Assembly: GCA_030549335.1 (NCBI GenBank)
Contig: CM060196.1
Span: forward strand, 9,997,501-10,061,500
Length of the DNA: 64,000 bases
DNA from: Pontederia crassipes
Taxonomy: Eukaryota > Streptophyta > Magnoliopsida > Commelinales > Pontederiaceae
Direction: 5' to 3'
Shown: positions 13,301-24,616 of the stretch, in pieces
Layout of the letters: every line of letters starts with the position of its first letter
How positions within the stretch are numbered: position 1 is the first letter of the stretch
The notes under the pieces: generated by a model
Database searches by the model: none
Seen by the model: the letters and a program-made list of their open reading frames with translations, nothing else
Told to the model about the DNA's origin: nothing
Made by a program: the position numbers and the translations under genes

Positions 13301-16300
13301 ATAGAGGATAACTCGCGATCATCCTCTAATCGATCAAGCATAGAGATTGCATTCAAGGCCTCCTTGTGTTTGAGTTCACGATCTGACTTAATTCTTCGCT
13401 TGTAACTGCGGAGAAAGCCCCGAAGGCGATTTAGTTTGTCAGCAAGTGTCTTTGTAGCCGATGATGATACTGGGTAGCTGTGTCATTGTTCTGTTACAAT
13501 GTTTCGGAAGTCATCTTCCAGGAGCCAAGCCTTTTCGAATTTAAAATATGATCTGTAGTGAAATCATTCGTTTGAGTTCCACAATAAGGGTGTGTGATCA
13601 GAGAAATGTCTCTCTAATGCAGTCACGATGGATAATTGAAATTTCTCAGCTAGTTCTATGGACCCTAGGAACCTATCCAATTTTGATTTTGCACCAGGGG
13701 ATGCAGAGCTCCGCCATGTAAACCTACAATTTGTTGTTGGAAAGTCCATGAGGCCATGTTCATCAATAAAGTCCCTAAAGGCCTCCGCCCCCTGTCCCTC
13801 CCATGCCGAGCAATTGGTCTGTCCAAAGCTTCCAATGTGACATGAAAGTCACCTCCCAGAATCCAATAAATGTTTGGAGAGCTATGTCGTAGTTCTCGAA
13901 ATTCGTTCCACATTTCGAGTCGTTCCGTTCCCCTGGGGTCCATATATGCAGGTGACCATGATAAGCAAACCATATGATCTTCGAGCGAATATGGCAGAGA
14001 TGGAGAACATTCCAGCAGATAACGCAACCCCCTGATATGCCAACAACATGAATTGCCAGGTGGTCAGACATTGTGGAACCACCAATCTGCCTCAATATTT
14101 GTTGATTCACTGCCTCAAGTTTCGTTTCTTGTAGTAGCACCACATCTGTACGCCATTTTCTTAGGTACTTTCCTAAGACTGAACACCTGGTAGCATCACC
14201 AAGCCCCCTAACATTCCATGTTAAAATCTTCATATGGAAACAGGATTGGACGCCACGCCAATTGGACTCTCCTTAGAAGACGAGGCAGAAATAGACTAAT
14301 TGTTGATAACTGGCTGACATCCTCTTCTCCTGGCACCCATGACTGCTGCCACCTTGTCTACATCACTTGCACAACCACTCACTTCTGTGACTGGACTGTT
14401 CTCTCCTGCATCAGATGTCCGAGGTTCAGATGTGTCATGATTGAAGTCCAAAGTTTTGTCATTTCTGTTGGCATGTGGCGTGTGATCCAGCATCTCCTCC
14501 TGACACATCACCTGATTAGGATCAGTGTGATCCCACAATTGAGTTCCATTCAAGCTATTTATGGCAATGGGATTTGGGATTGGTGACGTGGAAGATCCCC
14601 TTCCCATCTATCATTTGAGTCAGCTTTGTCCAGTTGTATTCCAAGTGGTGTTGTACTAACAATATTTGTGGATTCCTTTCCATTTATTCCTTTTTCTAAA
14701 ATCTCCTCTACATCAATTTTTGGAACAGGTTGTCGTATGATCAGCGATTTGATTCTCCTTTCAATATTTTCCACAGATTTGGGATCCAATTCCGTGATTG
14801 TAGGAATCATAATCGCATCTCCCCCTCGACCATTATGCTGCTCCGAGATCTTCGCATGCCAGATTCGCTGGGAGTTCGCCGGCACCGGAGAAGTCTGAGA
14901 AACAATCTCCGACCAAGTTTGAGGACTAGTCGAAGTTGTAACTGGAAATTCAAAACCTCTTGAGACTAGATTCATCATCCTAGGGACTTCCATATTTAAT
15001 TTAATAATCACTGTTGCACGAATTATAGATATGTCGCCAGACTCATATGAGGGAAATGACAGCTCTGATAATGTTGCAAAAGGAGAAACCAGTGCAGCAA
15101 TAGACTCTTTAGTACCATAGGTGGAGAGGTACTCCTTGCAGATTAATCATCATTGATCTCCCTTGATCAATCCTTCTCCCTTGTTCCGCCGGCGACCACC
15201 TTCTCCAATGTACTGTAGCCCCATTCCTTAGCACTAAGGGTTCTTGCGGGACCATATGATGGCCGACCAGCAAGAATTTTGAATCTGATAGTTTAGCTAC
15301 CTGTACATGCCTGTTTGCCCCCACTTGTTGCATCACCACTGAGTGCACCATGGCTGTGTCAGATGCTGGACCAGAGAGGACGCCCACAGCACAGCTCCGC
15401 AAATGTTCCAAGTCTCATATTCATGGCCCTGGACCATGGAGCTGAGATCACCAAGGTCTGATCAGAACTTGACTCATTCTGCATGGAAGGTTTATTTAGG
15501 ATCTTTCCTCTTCCAGTTGGCCCTGACCTCTCCAAGGCAGCTTGTCGGAAAGCTGTGGGACATCGAGCCCGGATGTGTCCCACCCCCTTGCACTCCAAAC
15601 AAGTTATTGTATCCCTGCATACACGTTGGATATGGCCCCATTTCCTGCATCGATAACATTGGATACCCTTTTTGTCGATGACGCCTTTGTCTGTTGTCTG
15701 TTTTTTCATTCCTCGCCTCTGCACCATCTGCCACTCTTCAGCACCATCATCTCTCACTGTGTGGCGCCAAGAGGAGGGAATCTCCTGCTGACGATCTCTG
15801 GTGGTGCCACCGGGAGGAGGTCTCCCAATGGCAGTCTCTCATTTCTCTCCCTACTACCCGATCTCTTTTCTTAGATAAGTTTATTCTCCATAGCACTTGA
15901 ATCAAATGAGATGGTTCTTTGATCTGTATCATTTTTTTTGCGGAAACATTTTCTTGATAGCCTTGTGATTGTTTCCTAGAAGTCCTTAGGGTTATTCTTC
16001 GCTTTTTCCACTCTTTCCTATGCGAATTAATTACTTTATGTCAAACATGATAAAATTTAGTATTATGTTCATAACTCATTTGTATGCAAGCCCCCTTGGA
16101 AAAAAAGGTAAAAAGTATTGGGAAGTTATTACCACAACGCCAAAATGCAAGTAATATTGGGAAGCTACTATGGCAATAGTATATGCAAGTAAAAACTGTC
16201 TTTTGATATGAAAATAATGGATTTCAATTATGCAGGCAAGGAAAGCTCTCAGTAGGATGAAGGGTGCTCGCAGGCTGCAGGTTTTCGTGGACCGTGATTC

Positions 16301-17705
16301 TGTGAAGAAACAGGCATCAGCCACTTCAGCTCATGTTCAGATGTGGAGTAAGATACAAACTCAAATTAGAACTCGTCGAGCTACTATGGTCATCGAAGGG
16401 CGTCTTAGGCAAAAGAGGCAAGAGAATCAACAAAAACTTGAGGCTAAGCTTCATGATATAGAGGTGAAGTTCTAAAATCCATGTTTTGTTTCCTCAAAAA
16501 CTAAAAAAAGAAAATAAAAGGAGAAAACTTTCGTTTGACTGAAGAATTATGTATTCAAATGGAAAATATTTATTCCTTGTTTTGTCTTCCTTCAAATCCA
16601 TATTGTCTGCCCATTCTTTATTTTCTTGATTGTGGTTTTTGACATGCCAATAGTTAGCTTCTCCCTCTCTGCCTTGCAATTTTCATGAAGTCCTGGGTAC
16701 CCGATAATTCAGCGTAGAATTGTTTATAATTTTCCCAACTATGAGAAATCTTGTCAACCAAACTCACCAACATCTGGGCCCTTTTTTAGTGAGCAAAATC
16801 ATTTCTTCTTATTAACGTTTATGTTTTTAGATGCTTATGACATCTTGTAAGCAATAGTAATTGGGAGGGAAAAAAGTATTCTAGTTTACTACAAATTTAT
16901 TGGTTTGATGCAAACAAATCATCTGATTATCTTTATGGACAAAATTTTCTGTGGTGTTATGTGGAGCATAATTTGCTTTTATCTCATCTTAACCATATCT
17001 GAAGATAGATTCGGGGTCATTCGTCTAGTAAGCCTCTTTGACTTCAGAGACATGACTGGATTGATGCGTCTGGTAATGCAGCAGCAGGCAGATACTTATG
17101 ATGTTTTGATTGTTAAACCCGGACATGCATATGGACTTTCTTGCAGGTAGAATGGTGTGGTGGTTCTGAAACAAAGGAAGAAATTATTGCAAGAATACAA
17201 CAAAGAGAAGAAGCCGCTGTCAAGCGTGAGAGAGCACTAGCATATGCATTTTCTCATCAGGTGTGTTGTTGAATGTTTTGTTTTTTCAGGCATGCAGCTT
17301 TCCTGATTTTTTTCAGAAAGACTCATTTTTGTGCCTTAACATCAGTGGAGGGCCAACTCCGGATCGAACCAGGGGCCATATGAATTTGGGAAGACTAACT
17401 GGGGATGGAGCTGGGTAGATCAGTGGATAGCTGCTCGTCCATGGGAGACTAGGCTTCCAGCTCAGGCCGTCAGTTCCGGGAAGTCCCAAGTTAAGCTGCC
17501 AAACAAAGTTGGTAAAACTTTGATTCCATCAGCTAAAAGAACATTCAGCACAGTTAAACCTGCGAACACTGATGGAAAAGGTTCAGCCAAGCCACAAGTT
17601 AAACCGGTGAACGATGAAGCAGCCCATAGAGAGCCAAGAATTGAGAAGACAGAACAAGAACAGCAACCATCACTGCCACAGACAAGCGAGGGTGTGACTG
17701 CGTGA
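8713..17705 (+). CDS. IQD (IQ67-domain) calmodulin-binding protein, five coding exons
   Basis: Coding exons are 8713-8787, 9405-9557, 16236-16463, 17147-17260 and 17346-17705. All junctions are GT-AG, all joins are in phase 0, and together they encode 309 residues. The start is MRMGSSEWLKTIIKK, an IQD-like basic N-terminus. The IQ motif spans the exon 2/3 junction (IRIQTAFRRFK then ARKAL), a junction position typical of this family. Exon 3 continues the IQ67 region with MKGARRLQV and an Arg-rich helix. Exon 4 encodes an E/K/R-rich helix ending ALAYAFSHQ. Exon 5 carries the family motif GWSWVDQWIAARPWETR and then a low-complexity tail. IQD proteins bind calmodulin and act as microtubule or nuclear scaffolds. 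Intron 2 (9558-16235) is 6.7 kb because of an antisense LINE. The family call is firm; I do not assign a member. Confidence 0.93.
10314..10346. repeat. (TA)n microsatellite at the LINE 3' end
   Basis: About 16 TA units directly abut the 3' end of the antisense LINE. They may be its A-rich tail converted to a microsatellite, or the target site itself. Confidence 0.85.
10664..11383 (-). pseudogene. LINE ORF2 C-terminal region: post-RT domain and zf-RVT
   Basis: One frame (11383 to 11015) gives the post-RT region, with ISLRLGNGRELRFWKDLW and FPRLYAMAADK. A second frame (10903 to 10664) gives the zf-RVT domain, with PLRIKIFAWLLRRGRL, then the cysteine pair CVLC and IKHLF. The frames are offset, so at least one frameshift lies between them near 10930-11015. 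This domain ends plant L1-like ORF2 proteins. Confidence 0.85.
11426..12933 (-). pseudogene. LINE ORF2 reverse transcriptase, broken
   Basis: On the minus strand, PCPDGFPVLFFKEFW, LVPK, DFRHIAFSN and KVDLSKAYDTLDW match the RT fingers and catalytic motif A. GVRQGCPLAPMSF matches motif B. The YADD motif (near 12164-12189) is disrupted by a 13-bp tandem duplication, and a 29-bp tandem duplication follows motif A. A SINE-like insert at 11945-12046 splits the thumb-side sequence. The downstream part, LSKGGRLTLVQTVLSALPVY, continues to 11426. No functional enzyme can be made from this copy. Confidence 0.88.
11945..12046 (-). mobile_element. SINE-like insertion, 6-bp target-site duplication, inside the LINE
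   Basis: A 102-bp segment begins on the + strand with a (CAA)n run followed by AAAGCCTTATCCCATTAG. It is bordered by AGGTAT on both sides (11939-11944 and 12047-12052). Removing the segment and one repeat restores a sensible LINE protein across the junction. Read on the minus strand it ends in (TTG)n, a tail seen in some plant SINE families, so I read it as a 5'-truncated SINE. I recognise the tail motif as common in plant genomes but will not name the family. Confidence 0.65.
13564..14233 (-). pseudogene. LINE ORF2 endonuclease (APE/EEP-type) domain
   Basis: The domain starts MKILTWNVRGLGDATR and continues with VVLLQETKLE, the N-terminal catalytic asparagine and QETK motifs of the endonuclease/exonuclease/phosphatase fold. 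The C-terminal FSDHTPLLW motif with the catalytic histidine is near 13564-13620, in another frame. IYWILGGDF marks the central aspartate motif. Frame changes show decay. Confidence 0.88.
14296..15757 (-). pseudogene. LINE ORF1: zinc knuckles and DUF4283-like RNA-binding region
   Basis: The frame at 15757-15359 has two CCHC knuckles, CYRCRKWGHIQRVC and CLECKGVGHIRARC. A second frame (15411-15109) has WRRWSPAEQ and NLQGVPLHLWY, resembling the DUF4283 domain found in plant LINE ORF1 proteins. A low-complexity C-terminal part follows in further frames (15011-14559 and 14607-14296). ORF1 proteins bind the element RNA. Here the knuckles precede the DUF4283-like part. The frame breaks show it is a pseudogene. 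Confidence 0.8.
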
Positions 17706-20700
17706 ATGTTGATGGTTATCTTAAATTCAAATCAGCCTTTTTTTCTTCTTTACAGAGAAATTGATTGCTACCAAAGGCGCCTATACAGTTTGAATTCAAA
17801 AGCTCTTTTTTCTTCTTTTCTTTGGTTTTTTTCTTACCATTTTCTGTGAGGAATAAAAGTATTTGTGAGTGATTAAATTGTGAACGGAACTGATGTACAT
17901 ATTATGCACGTGACTTCATGTGAAGCAGCATTTAGTTTGGCTGCAACTTTGTGTGGCTTGTGTTCTTGTGCATGAGTGGCGCGGCCTGGTGGATTGGGAC
18001 TTGTCCTAGGCCAAGTGGATTTTTTTGGCTGTTTTCTGGAACAAAGGACACTGCAATTCTCTGTTCAATAGCAATCATGTGTATCAGATCATTGATGCAT
18101 GGAGCATTCAAATGTCTGAAACCACCAAGGAGCTTTAATTTCTTTTCACTATGTATGCGTCCACATATATGTCAAATTCTAATAAACTTCAGCAGGTTAC
18201 TGCAAGAAAAAGCAAGATTCATAAACAAATCTGGTCTAGACTTCGGTTAGTAATTACGGTTGCTGTGTCGATAAAGTTCTTCATAATTAGAAATCTCTTT
18301 TATTTTCGTAGCTTCAATTCAATTTATTACTGGATCAAACAGCAGGGGACCAATTCTGCATTGGCAGCATGTTCTGCTTTTAATCATTTATCAACGATGT
18401 TGAAACCTCTGCAGATTGAAGTGAGACGAGCTGGAGGCAATCATCCTGTGCTCAGCTACCATATTTAGCATACGGCCAATTCTTTTGGCTCCCACATCTT
18501 GCAAGTTGGCATGCACAGATCCTATTTTTCAGGTTTTAAGGGCCACTGGGGCGAATCCTACAATTTAAGGATGCTCTGAAACTATGCCCTGGTTGTCCAG
18601 AAATCATTTTGCAAAGATCATACTTGTACCTGTGTTTCCACAAAATCACTATAAATTTTCAAACTATCAGAAGCAACTAGGGTTACATTCTGCCCCGTAA
18701 AAACTTAATATGTTTACCAGCTCGAATTCCTGAAGTGTTGGGATGATCCAAACCCCGGGGTTAGAAACGGCATCAATTTCTTTTCTTTAAAAAAAATTAA
18801 TGTGTTTGCGTGTTTTTGATTTTGAAGTCCACGAGCATAATGGTAATGACTTCAGAGCTCAAGTTCAGGCTAATAGTTCTCTGGTCACTGAACCTAAAAC
18901 TCAGGTTCACCAACCAACTATTGGTGTCTTCTTATTCTATTCAAGTGAGCGAAACTGAGGCATTGCCAAACAGCCAAAAGTGCAGTACGTTCACCTATTA
19001 AATGCCATCACTTTTGGTGTTCCCTCTCATCTGGTAACCTGATGTCCTCACATCTAATATTTTGCCCATCTGGTGAAACCGTGGCAATGTAGCAAGGGAT
19101 GGACATTGATGATGAGAAATTGAATTGGTTCAATAAGGATCATATCTATTTATAGAGAACTTCCCTCCACTATCCATTTAGCATACAGACAACATCTAGG
19201 CAATGGATATCTGCATGCATCCAACAAGAGGCTTTGGCTTGACATTTGTATCTATCAGAAAAGAGATCTATATTTGGACATGGTAACTAATGAAAGCTTC
19301 TGTTAGGTACTGTCGTGTATCTATTTTTTCAAGTCTACTGTTCGAGTAATGTACTTGTGGTGGTTGTTGGATTCCACTGACAGAGAAATAGACACAAACT
19401 TCTGAGCTCAGATGCTCGTTCCATTAAGGTTACTCCACTAAAGCAGCAGCTTAAAGCTCACAACAGCACATAAAGTGACAATGTGGAACCGAATCAAACA
19501 AAAAGATAAGGTGATCCAGGTATCCAAGAACTGGAATTGTCACAAATTAACAGCATAAAATATCAACAGAGATACCTTGAAACAGAACAGGGAGAACAAA
19601 GTGGCATGCAAATCTTTTCTTATTGCCCTTTGCCTCTTCAATCCCTGTGTCATCTTCTTTTACTGCTATAATTAAAGAAGCTGGCCGGTGGCTTGTGAGC
19701 TACACGACTAAAGCTAATAATATCAAAACAGTGTATGGAAATTAAAGCTGCCAATACTCCTCAGAGAAAGAGACAACTCAGCACCATCATATATGAACTG
19801 TGACTGCACAATTATCACGGTGCTTTGATTTGTGTATATTAAAAATCTCCCATCTTTTTGGCTGTTTGAGGAAGTTAAAAGGGGAACGATTTTGTTACAT
19901 AACGTGATCAAGAAAGTGAGAAAGTTCAATCCATTTCAGCACCTCATCAGCATGAAGAAAACACAAGATCATCAAAGCATCAGGTCAAAATAGCATGACA
20001 TGCAATTTGACAAAAAAGTTGGAAAGATTCCATCCATTTCCAGTTGAGTAAAAGAAATATCTTTCATCGCCGCATCAGCATGAAAACACATCATCATCCA
20101 GTCATCAGGTTAAAATAAATTTTGCATGCATGTTCTCTACACTTCACTTGTGGCTCACTCCTGTTTCAGGCACTCGACACTTCCTCTTCTTATTACCACT
20201 TCACTTAAAAAGTCAGGACTAAAACAGAAACAAATTCCCCCGATACATTTCCAAGATGACAACAGTTTGACATGCATGCAACTCGTTCATGCTATACGTG
20301 CACAGTAATAGCAAGAACGGAGCACGACAAGAACAGTGAGAAAAAGAAACACGACTCAAACAAAGCAATGATAAGACAACAACAGCAACTGGGACTGACA
20401 TATGACAAGAAGCAAGAACGGCTAAGAAAAGCCCAAACAAAGTAGCCAAATGACAGAGGGAAGAGGAGAGAACCAACCGACCAAGGAACAAAAGAAAGAT
20501 GGTTTTCTTCCAGAGATCATACAGGCAGTGCTGTTCCTTCTCATCACCTCACTCCTCTAAAGGCAACGCAATGCTGCCACAATAAAGAGGAAAAGAAGTT
20601 AACGTTTCTGAGCTTATAACAATTGATCGAGTTGGCCGCATGGCTGGAAGTGGGAGTTGTTACCAGGGTAAAGGAGAGATTTTGGTGTCAGCTAGTTCTC

Positions 20701-20715
20701 TTTCTCTCGCTTCCA
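17706..20715. other. Convergent spacer between the IQD and TCP genes
   Basis: The spacer holds the 3' untranslated regions of both genes: IQD just after 17705, TCP just left of 20716. No recognisable third gene lies between them. Short open frames here, such as one at 17951-18250, show no protein-family signature. I see no repeat that I can delimit. Confidence 0.6.
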
Positions 20716-22614
20716 TCAATGGCGGGAAGCAGAGGAAGCAGAGGGCGGCTTGTTGGTGACGCCGTCGTGCTCCTCTTCGCCCTGAATCCGAGCCGGGATG
20801 CGGAAGCCGGAGAAGCCGGCACCGGATGCGAACCCGATGGTCGACATCGCCGGATGAAGCGCCGAGTGCATCTGGTGATCGGCGATGGCCGGGTCGACTG
20901 CCCAGGCGCGGACCGAGGGCGAATTACTGGACTGAAGGGGTCCCCTCTGTTGTGAGAAAAGCTGGCCTTGGCCGAGCACCGAGTGCAGCGGCACCGCCTG
21001 CTGTGGTGGTGTTGGCGGAAGACTGAACACGTACCCGCTGCCGCCGCCACTCGCGTCCGCCACGTTCCATGGCACCATTCGCTGGCTCTGCTCGGCCCAG
21101 CTTGCCGACGCCGCGTCGAAGGACAAATGGGGCAAGGCGGCGAACAGAGCGTTGTGAGCGGGCGGAGCGGAGCTCTGGTGGCTGGAATGTGGATTATGGA
21201 ACACTGGAGGATCCTGGAAGGATTGAAGCGAGAGGCGTAAATCTTGGTTGTGGCTAGGAGTCCGCGACAGGAGGTCCTGCTGATAGCTCTGGAATCCAAT
21301 CGTCGGACTCGATGACGTAGAAGTTGCGGCGGCAGCGGCCATGGGAAAGAAAGATTTGATGGTGTCTGCAATCGAGTCAGAATCCAGCGAAGGTGGAAGA
21401 AAGCTAGCACTCCCAGTGTCGTCTCCAGTGCGGACATCGCCGCCGCTGACGAAGCTAAAACCAGCAGAAACCACAGGCTCGACGACCTGAATTGCCTTCT
21501 GGTTGGACTCACCAATGGACTGCTCAGGCGAGTGGTTCAAAAGCTGAGGGGGGGCACGGGAAGACGACGCGGTCGCCACGGCTGCGCCACCCGTGGCAGT
21601 AGGAGTCCAGGCGGGCAGCTCGGCAAGCTCGTCGATGGAGGCCTTGGCGTTCTTGATCAGCCAGTCCACGGCCTTGCTGGGGCGGTCGTATCCGAGCCGG
21701 TCCTGGACGTCGTAGAACTGGATGGCGGTATGGGCGGCCAGCCGGACGCGGCGGTCTCGTGGCCCCTTGGCCGTGCACACCTTGCTGTGTCGGTCCTTGC
21801 GCCCCGTTGATCGCACAATGTGGCCTCCCTGCACCTCTACGATCTCGCCGCCCCCAGAGCCCCTCAGTCCATAACGTGAAGAATGCTGCCGCTGCTGCTG
21901 CTGCTGCTGCTGCGGCGGCGGCGGCTGCTGTTGGAGTCCGAACTGGTGGTAGCCGAGACTATGCTCGGAAAGGCGGGCATACTCGGACGACGAAGCCGTG
22001 ACAGCCGACGACGAAGAAAAGTACGAGAGCAGCGCCGCCGTTTGCTGCTGCTGCTGGCGTTGGTTGAAGATGGAGTGGAGCTGGAAGCCTTGGCCGCCGT
22101 GCAGCGAGCCTTGCCCGTCTTCCTGCTCTTGTTCTTTCACGTCCTCTTCGTCTTCTCTTTCTCTTTCTCTTGGGTTTGCTTGATTCAGAAGGTAATGAGT
22201 CCTTCGCGGATCCAGATCCTTCTCCCCCCTCCTGAGCTCCTCGTCCAGCTTTGCTTTTGCCGCAGCTGACGCTACTACTACCACCACTGCTACGACTGGT
22301 ACTACTGTGACTAGCAGTAGCCGTCTTCCTTCCCAGCTTCCTCCAACTTGTCTTGCTTCTCTTGTTGCTGCTTCTGTTGGCTTGGTGGCAGCTGCTGTTG
22401 TTTCTGGAGAAAGGCTTCGCCATCCAAGTGCCAGAATTCCATTACCAGCGCCAACAGTATCAGCTTCCAGTCTTAGACCGACAGCAACAGCAGCAGCAGC
22501 ATCGACAGCAACCACAACTACGCAGGCTATGGAAAATAAAGGTCGAAACAGTGGAAACGAAGAGTTCAGACGAGCGGGAAGGCAAGTAGACAGCTGCTTG
22601 CCCTTCCACCGCAA
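20716..22614 (-). CDS. CIN-class TCP transcription factor (TCP4-like), miR319-regulated
   Basis: The open frame is 632 residues. The TCP basic helix-loop-helix domain spans about residues 264-333 ([17 protein letters not shown], then [19 protein letters not shown], then [15 protein letters not shown]), preceded by GGGEIVEVQ as in TCP4-like proteins. The C-terminus [15 protein letters not shown]...SASSASRH is also characteristic of that clade. Residues 556-562 (QRGPLQS) are encoded by a miR319 target site. CIN TCPs act in the nucleus to promote leaf-cell differentiation and restrain growth. The start is uncertain: typical homologues begin shortly before the TCP domain, but no in-frame ATG lies between residue 1 and the domain. 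The first ~150 residues are low-complexity and may be leader sequence or frame-shifted. Poly-Q and poly-P runs occur near residues 186-242. Confidence 0.92.
   Translation of the reverse strand: MRWKGKQLSTCLPARLNSSFPLFRPLFSIACVVVVAVDAAAAVAVGLRLEADTVGAGNGILALGWRSLSPETTAAATKPTEAATREARQVGGSWEGRRLLLVTVVPVVAVVVVVASAAAKAKLDEELRRGEKDLDPRRTHYLLNQANPREREREDEEDVKEQEQEDGQGSLHGGQGFQLHSIFNQRQQQQQTAALLSYFSSSSAVTASSSEYARLSEHSLGYHQFGLQQQPPPPQQQQQQQRQHSSRYGLRGSGGGEIVEVQGGHIVRSTGRKDRHSKVCTAKGPRDRRVRLAAHTAIQFYDVQDRLGYDRPSKAVDWLIKNAKASIDELAELPAWTPTATGGAAVATASSSRAPPQLLNHSPEQSIGESNQKAIQVVEPVVSAGFSFVSGGDVRTGDDTGSASFLPPSLDSDSIADTIKSFFPMAAAAATSTSSSPTIGFQSYQQDLLSRTPSHNQDLRLSLQSFQDPPVFHNPHSSHQSSAPPAHNALFAALPHLSFDAASASWAEQSQRMVPWNVADASGGGSGYVFSLPPTPPQQAVPLHSVLGQGQLFSQQRGPLQSSNSPSVRAWAVDPAIADHQMHSALHPAMSTIGFASGAGFSGFRIPARIQGEEEHDGVTNKPPSASSASRH
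20927..20948 (-). promoter_or_regulatory. miR319 target site in the TCP coding sequence
   Basis: The minus strand reads AGAGGGGACCCC followed by TTCAGTCCAG, encoding QRGPLQSS. The 3' part is complementary to the seed of miR319 (UUGGACUGAAGGG), with mismatches only toward the miRNA 3' half. This is the conserved site in CIN-class TCP genes. It predicts post-transcriptional repression by cleavage. Confidence 0.88.
22311..22442 (-). other. Short out-of-frame ORF in the TCP 5' region
   Basis: A 43-codon frame starts [17 protein letters not shown] and stops before the confirmed part of the TCP protein. Its glutamine-rich, acidic composition looks protein-like. It may be an upstream ORF, or the true N-terminus joined to the main frame by an indel (assembly error or real). 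It cannot be resolved from sequence alone. Confidence 0.35.
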
Positions 22615-24199
22615 GAAAAGCAGGGCAAGGGGAAGAAGGAGACCCAGCTGAAAGAGATGGACCGTAGCTTTCCTCGAGGGCTAAAACGAAACCCTACAGC
22701 CAGGCGGAGATCTCAGCTATCACATCTTTGCGAGAAGGGGAGAGGCACAAGGTTTGGGGGGGAGCAGAATGGAAGCAGCACCAGGGCAAGGGGGGCATTG
22801 ATGGGCAAGAGTGGCTTTTGGGTCTTAGTTTGCAGCAAGTGTGTGTGTAAGCGAGTGAGGGCTTGGCAGGGACAAACAAGGGTCAGAGGTCTAAGATCCT
22901 GGTGGTGATCTCAGCGGCCCACACCATCGCAAAATATAAAATCCTCAAGCCTAGAAATAGCAAGAGCACCAGACCAGCAGCAGCAGCAACAAACCTCCAA
23001 AAGGGCAGCAGTGGCTGGCATCGCCTCATTCATGGACAGAGAGCAAATGCAAGAGAGAGGCAGCTCTTTGCAAAAGCTTACATCTCTCTCTCTCTTACAC
23101 ACACTCACTCTCACTGTGTGTGTAATCTCCAATTCTGAGCTTTTGGACAGTGACCCTTAAACCTTTGGTTATTTCCTCAATCTACTTTAATGCTTTGGCC
23201 AAAAAAAAAAAAGAAAGCATCATCTTTCCATGCGACCCCTTTGGGTTTTTTTGCCAAGTTACCCCTCTTGTCATCTTGTTCCCCTCCTCTCTCTTTTGTA
23301 GCTGGCGATATCTTACACACTTTTCTGCTGACTTCTTATCCAACCAGACAGGGACATTCCAAGAATATATACTATATCTAATGTTATTTTACAGATCACG
23401 TTAAAAATTTACTATGCCCGCTGTTCAAGAAGAATACTAATAAATTTCTGACATTAATTAGAGAACAAGAGAAAAGGAACGTTGTGGGCAACTAAGGTAA
23501 AGACAGTGCAAGTGGTGTCTGTGGTGCCCCCCTTATCGATCCACATCTCGTCTCTCTTCACTTTTAATGAGTTATTGCTTGGACATTGACAAGAGATCAT
23601 GGACAAGCTGATGAGGGCCTGTGTGTTTGTGTTATTACAGTCATATCACACACGTACACACCAGCTTTATGCAAATCTAACATTTTTGTTGATGAGATCT
23701 AGCAATCATTAAAGATTCCGCATGCACTGATTAGTTATTACAGTTCCTGAACTCTCCCTTTTCTGATACGACGATGCAGCTCGTCAGCTGCATGCTTACT
23801 ACCATCCAATCTCTATCTTATGAAAAAAAGTAACTCGTGCGATCACACCGAATTTAAAATATTTACTATGATTATTTTAACACAGACAATGGTCGGATCC
23901 AAAGGTAGCAGGTAGTACTCAAACGTCACAACTTTTTGAGAGAAAAAAAATGCATGCTTTGATGGATGCATGAAGCACATCCTCTCAACTCAACCTCAAG
24001 TGGCAAATACACAGCATTTCCTGATCTTACAAAAGAGCCAAACTTCTTATTTAACATTGTATTCGAAACGAACTAATAAGATATTAACATCAGCACAAAC
24101 AAATATTATAAGCCCAAGATTGATGCAATGAGATTCATACATATATATATACACACTTGAAAATTTTCTTATATTTTTTTTATTAATTAAGGGGAAGAG
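22615..24199. promoter_or_regulatory. TCP 5' leader and promoter region
   Basis: Purine/pyrimidine-biased sequence extends upstream of the TCP reading frame. On the + strand it includes a (CT)n tract near 23082-23096 followed by CACA repeats, typical of plant 5' leaders. I see no coding sequence. The position of the transcription start is not evident. Confidence 0.45.
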
Positions 24200-24424
24200 A
24201 TGCTTGTCAATGGTTTTGAGATAGAAAATCTAGGCGGTATTGAGCATTTTGGTGTGAATATGCTACGTGCCGTCACTTTCTTCCTTTCGCCGCCCAGAGC
24301 TTTCTCTTTCTCTCTCAGTCATATTTTCGTTCTTCCATCTCTTTCTGTGCTGCACCTTTTTCTTCTGGTGGCTCTTTTCTCTCTTCTTTCATCACAGTGT
24401 ACATACAACACACAAGCACACAAA

Positions 24425-24616
24425 ATGTTAGCAGTTCCAGCAGGAGCAGGAGCAGCAGCAGCTGCAGCGGCAGTAGCAGAGTACACAGCTAGAGCTAACA
24501 GCTATTGGAACCACACAGCAGCTGCAGCCTCTCTTTCTGATCTGATCTATGCATCTTTCTATGGTCTGTATTCTCCCTCCCTCTTTCTCTCTCTGAAGAA
24601 ATCATTTATGCACTGA
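24425..24616 (+). other. Low-confidence short ORF with Ala-rich start
   Basis: A frame beginning [20 protein letters not shown] runs to 24616. It is preceded by a CT-rich tract resembling a leader. The longer frame from 24200 adds only hydrophobic low-complexity sequence. No family is recognised and there are no flanking exons that I can define. It could be a small gene, a non-coding transcript or chance. Confidence 0.15.

Larger units (their letters stand above)
10347..15890 (-). mobile_element. L1-type LINE (non-LTR retrotransposon), decayed, inside IQD intron 2
   Basis: Read on the minus strand, the element carries in order: a zinc-knuckle/RNA-binding ORF1, an apurinic-type endonuclease, a reverse transcriptase, the conserved post-RT region and a zf-RVT zinc-binding end. 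Its 3' end has the plant-LINE hallmark TGTAACCTCTTTTTATTATT close to the (TA)n tract. Frameshifts and in-frame stops break both ORFs, so it is dead. The 5' end is approximate because no target-site duplication could be found. It lies antisense to the host gene, so its poly(A) signals are not read in the IQD transcript. That is probably why the intron tolerates it. Confidence 0.9.

Noticed and set aside
17951-18250. 99-codon ORF downstream of the IQD stop
   Set aside because: No family signature. It is probably 3' untranslated or intergenic sequence.
20968-22651. Multiple open frames on the + strand and in other minus frames across the TCP gene
   Set aside because: They are shadows of GC-rich and CAG/CTG-repeat coding sequence. 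Only the frame with the TCP domain has family support.
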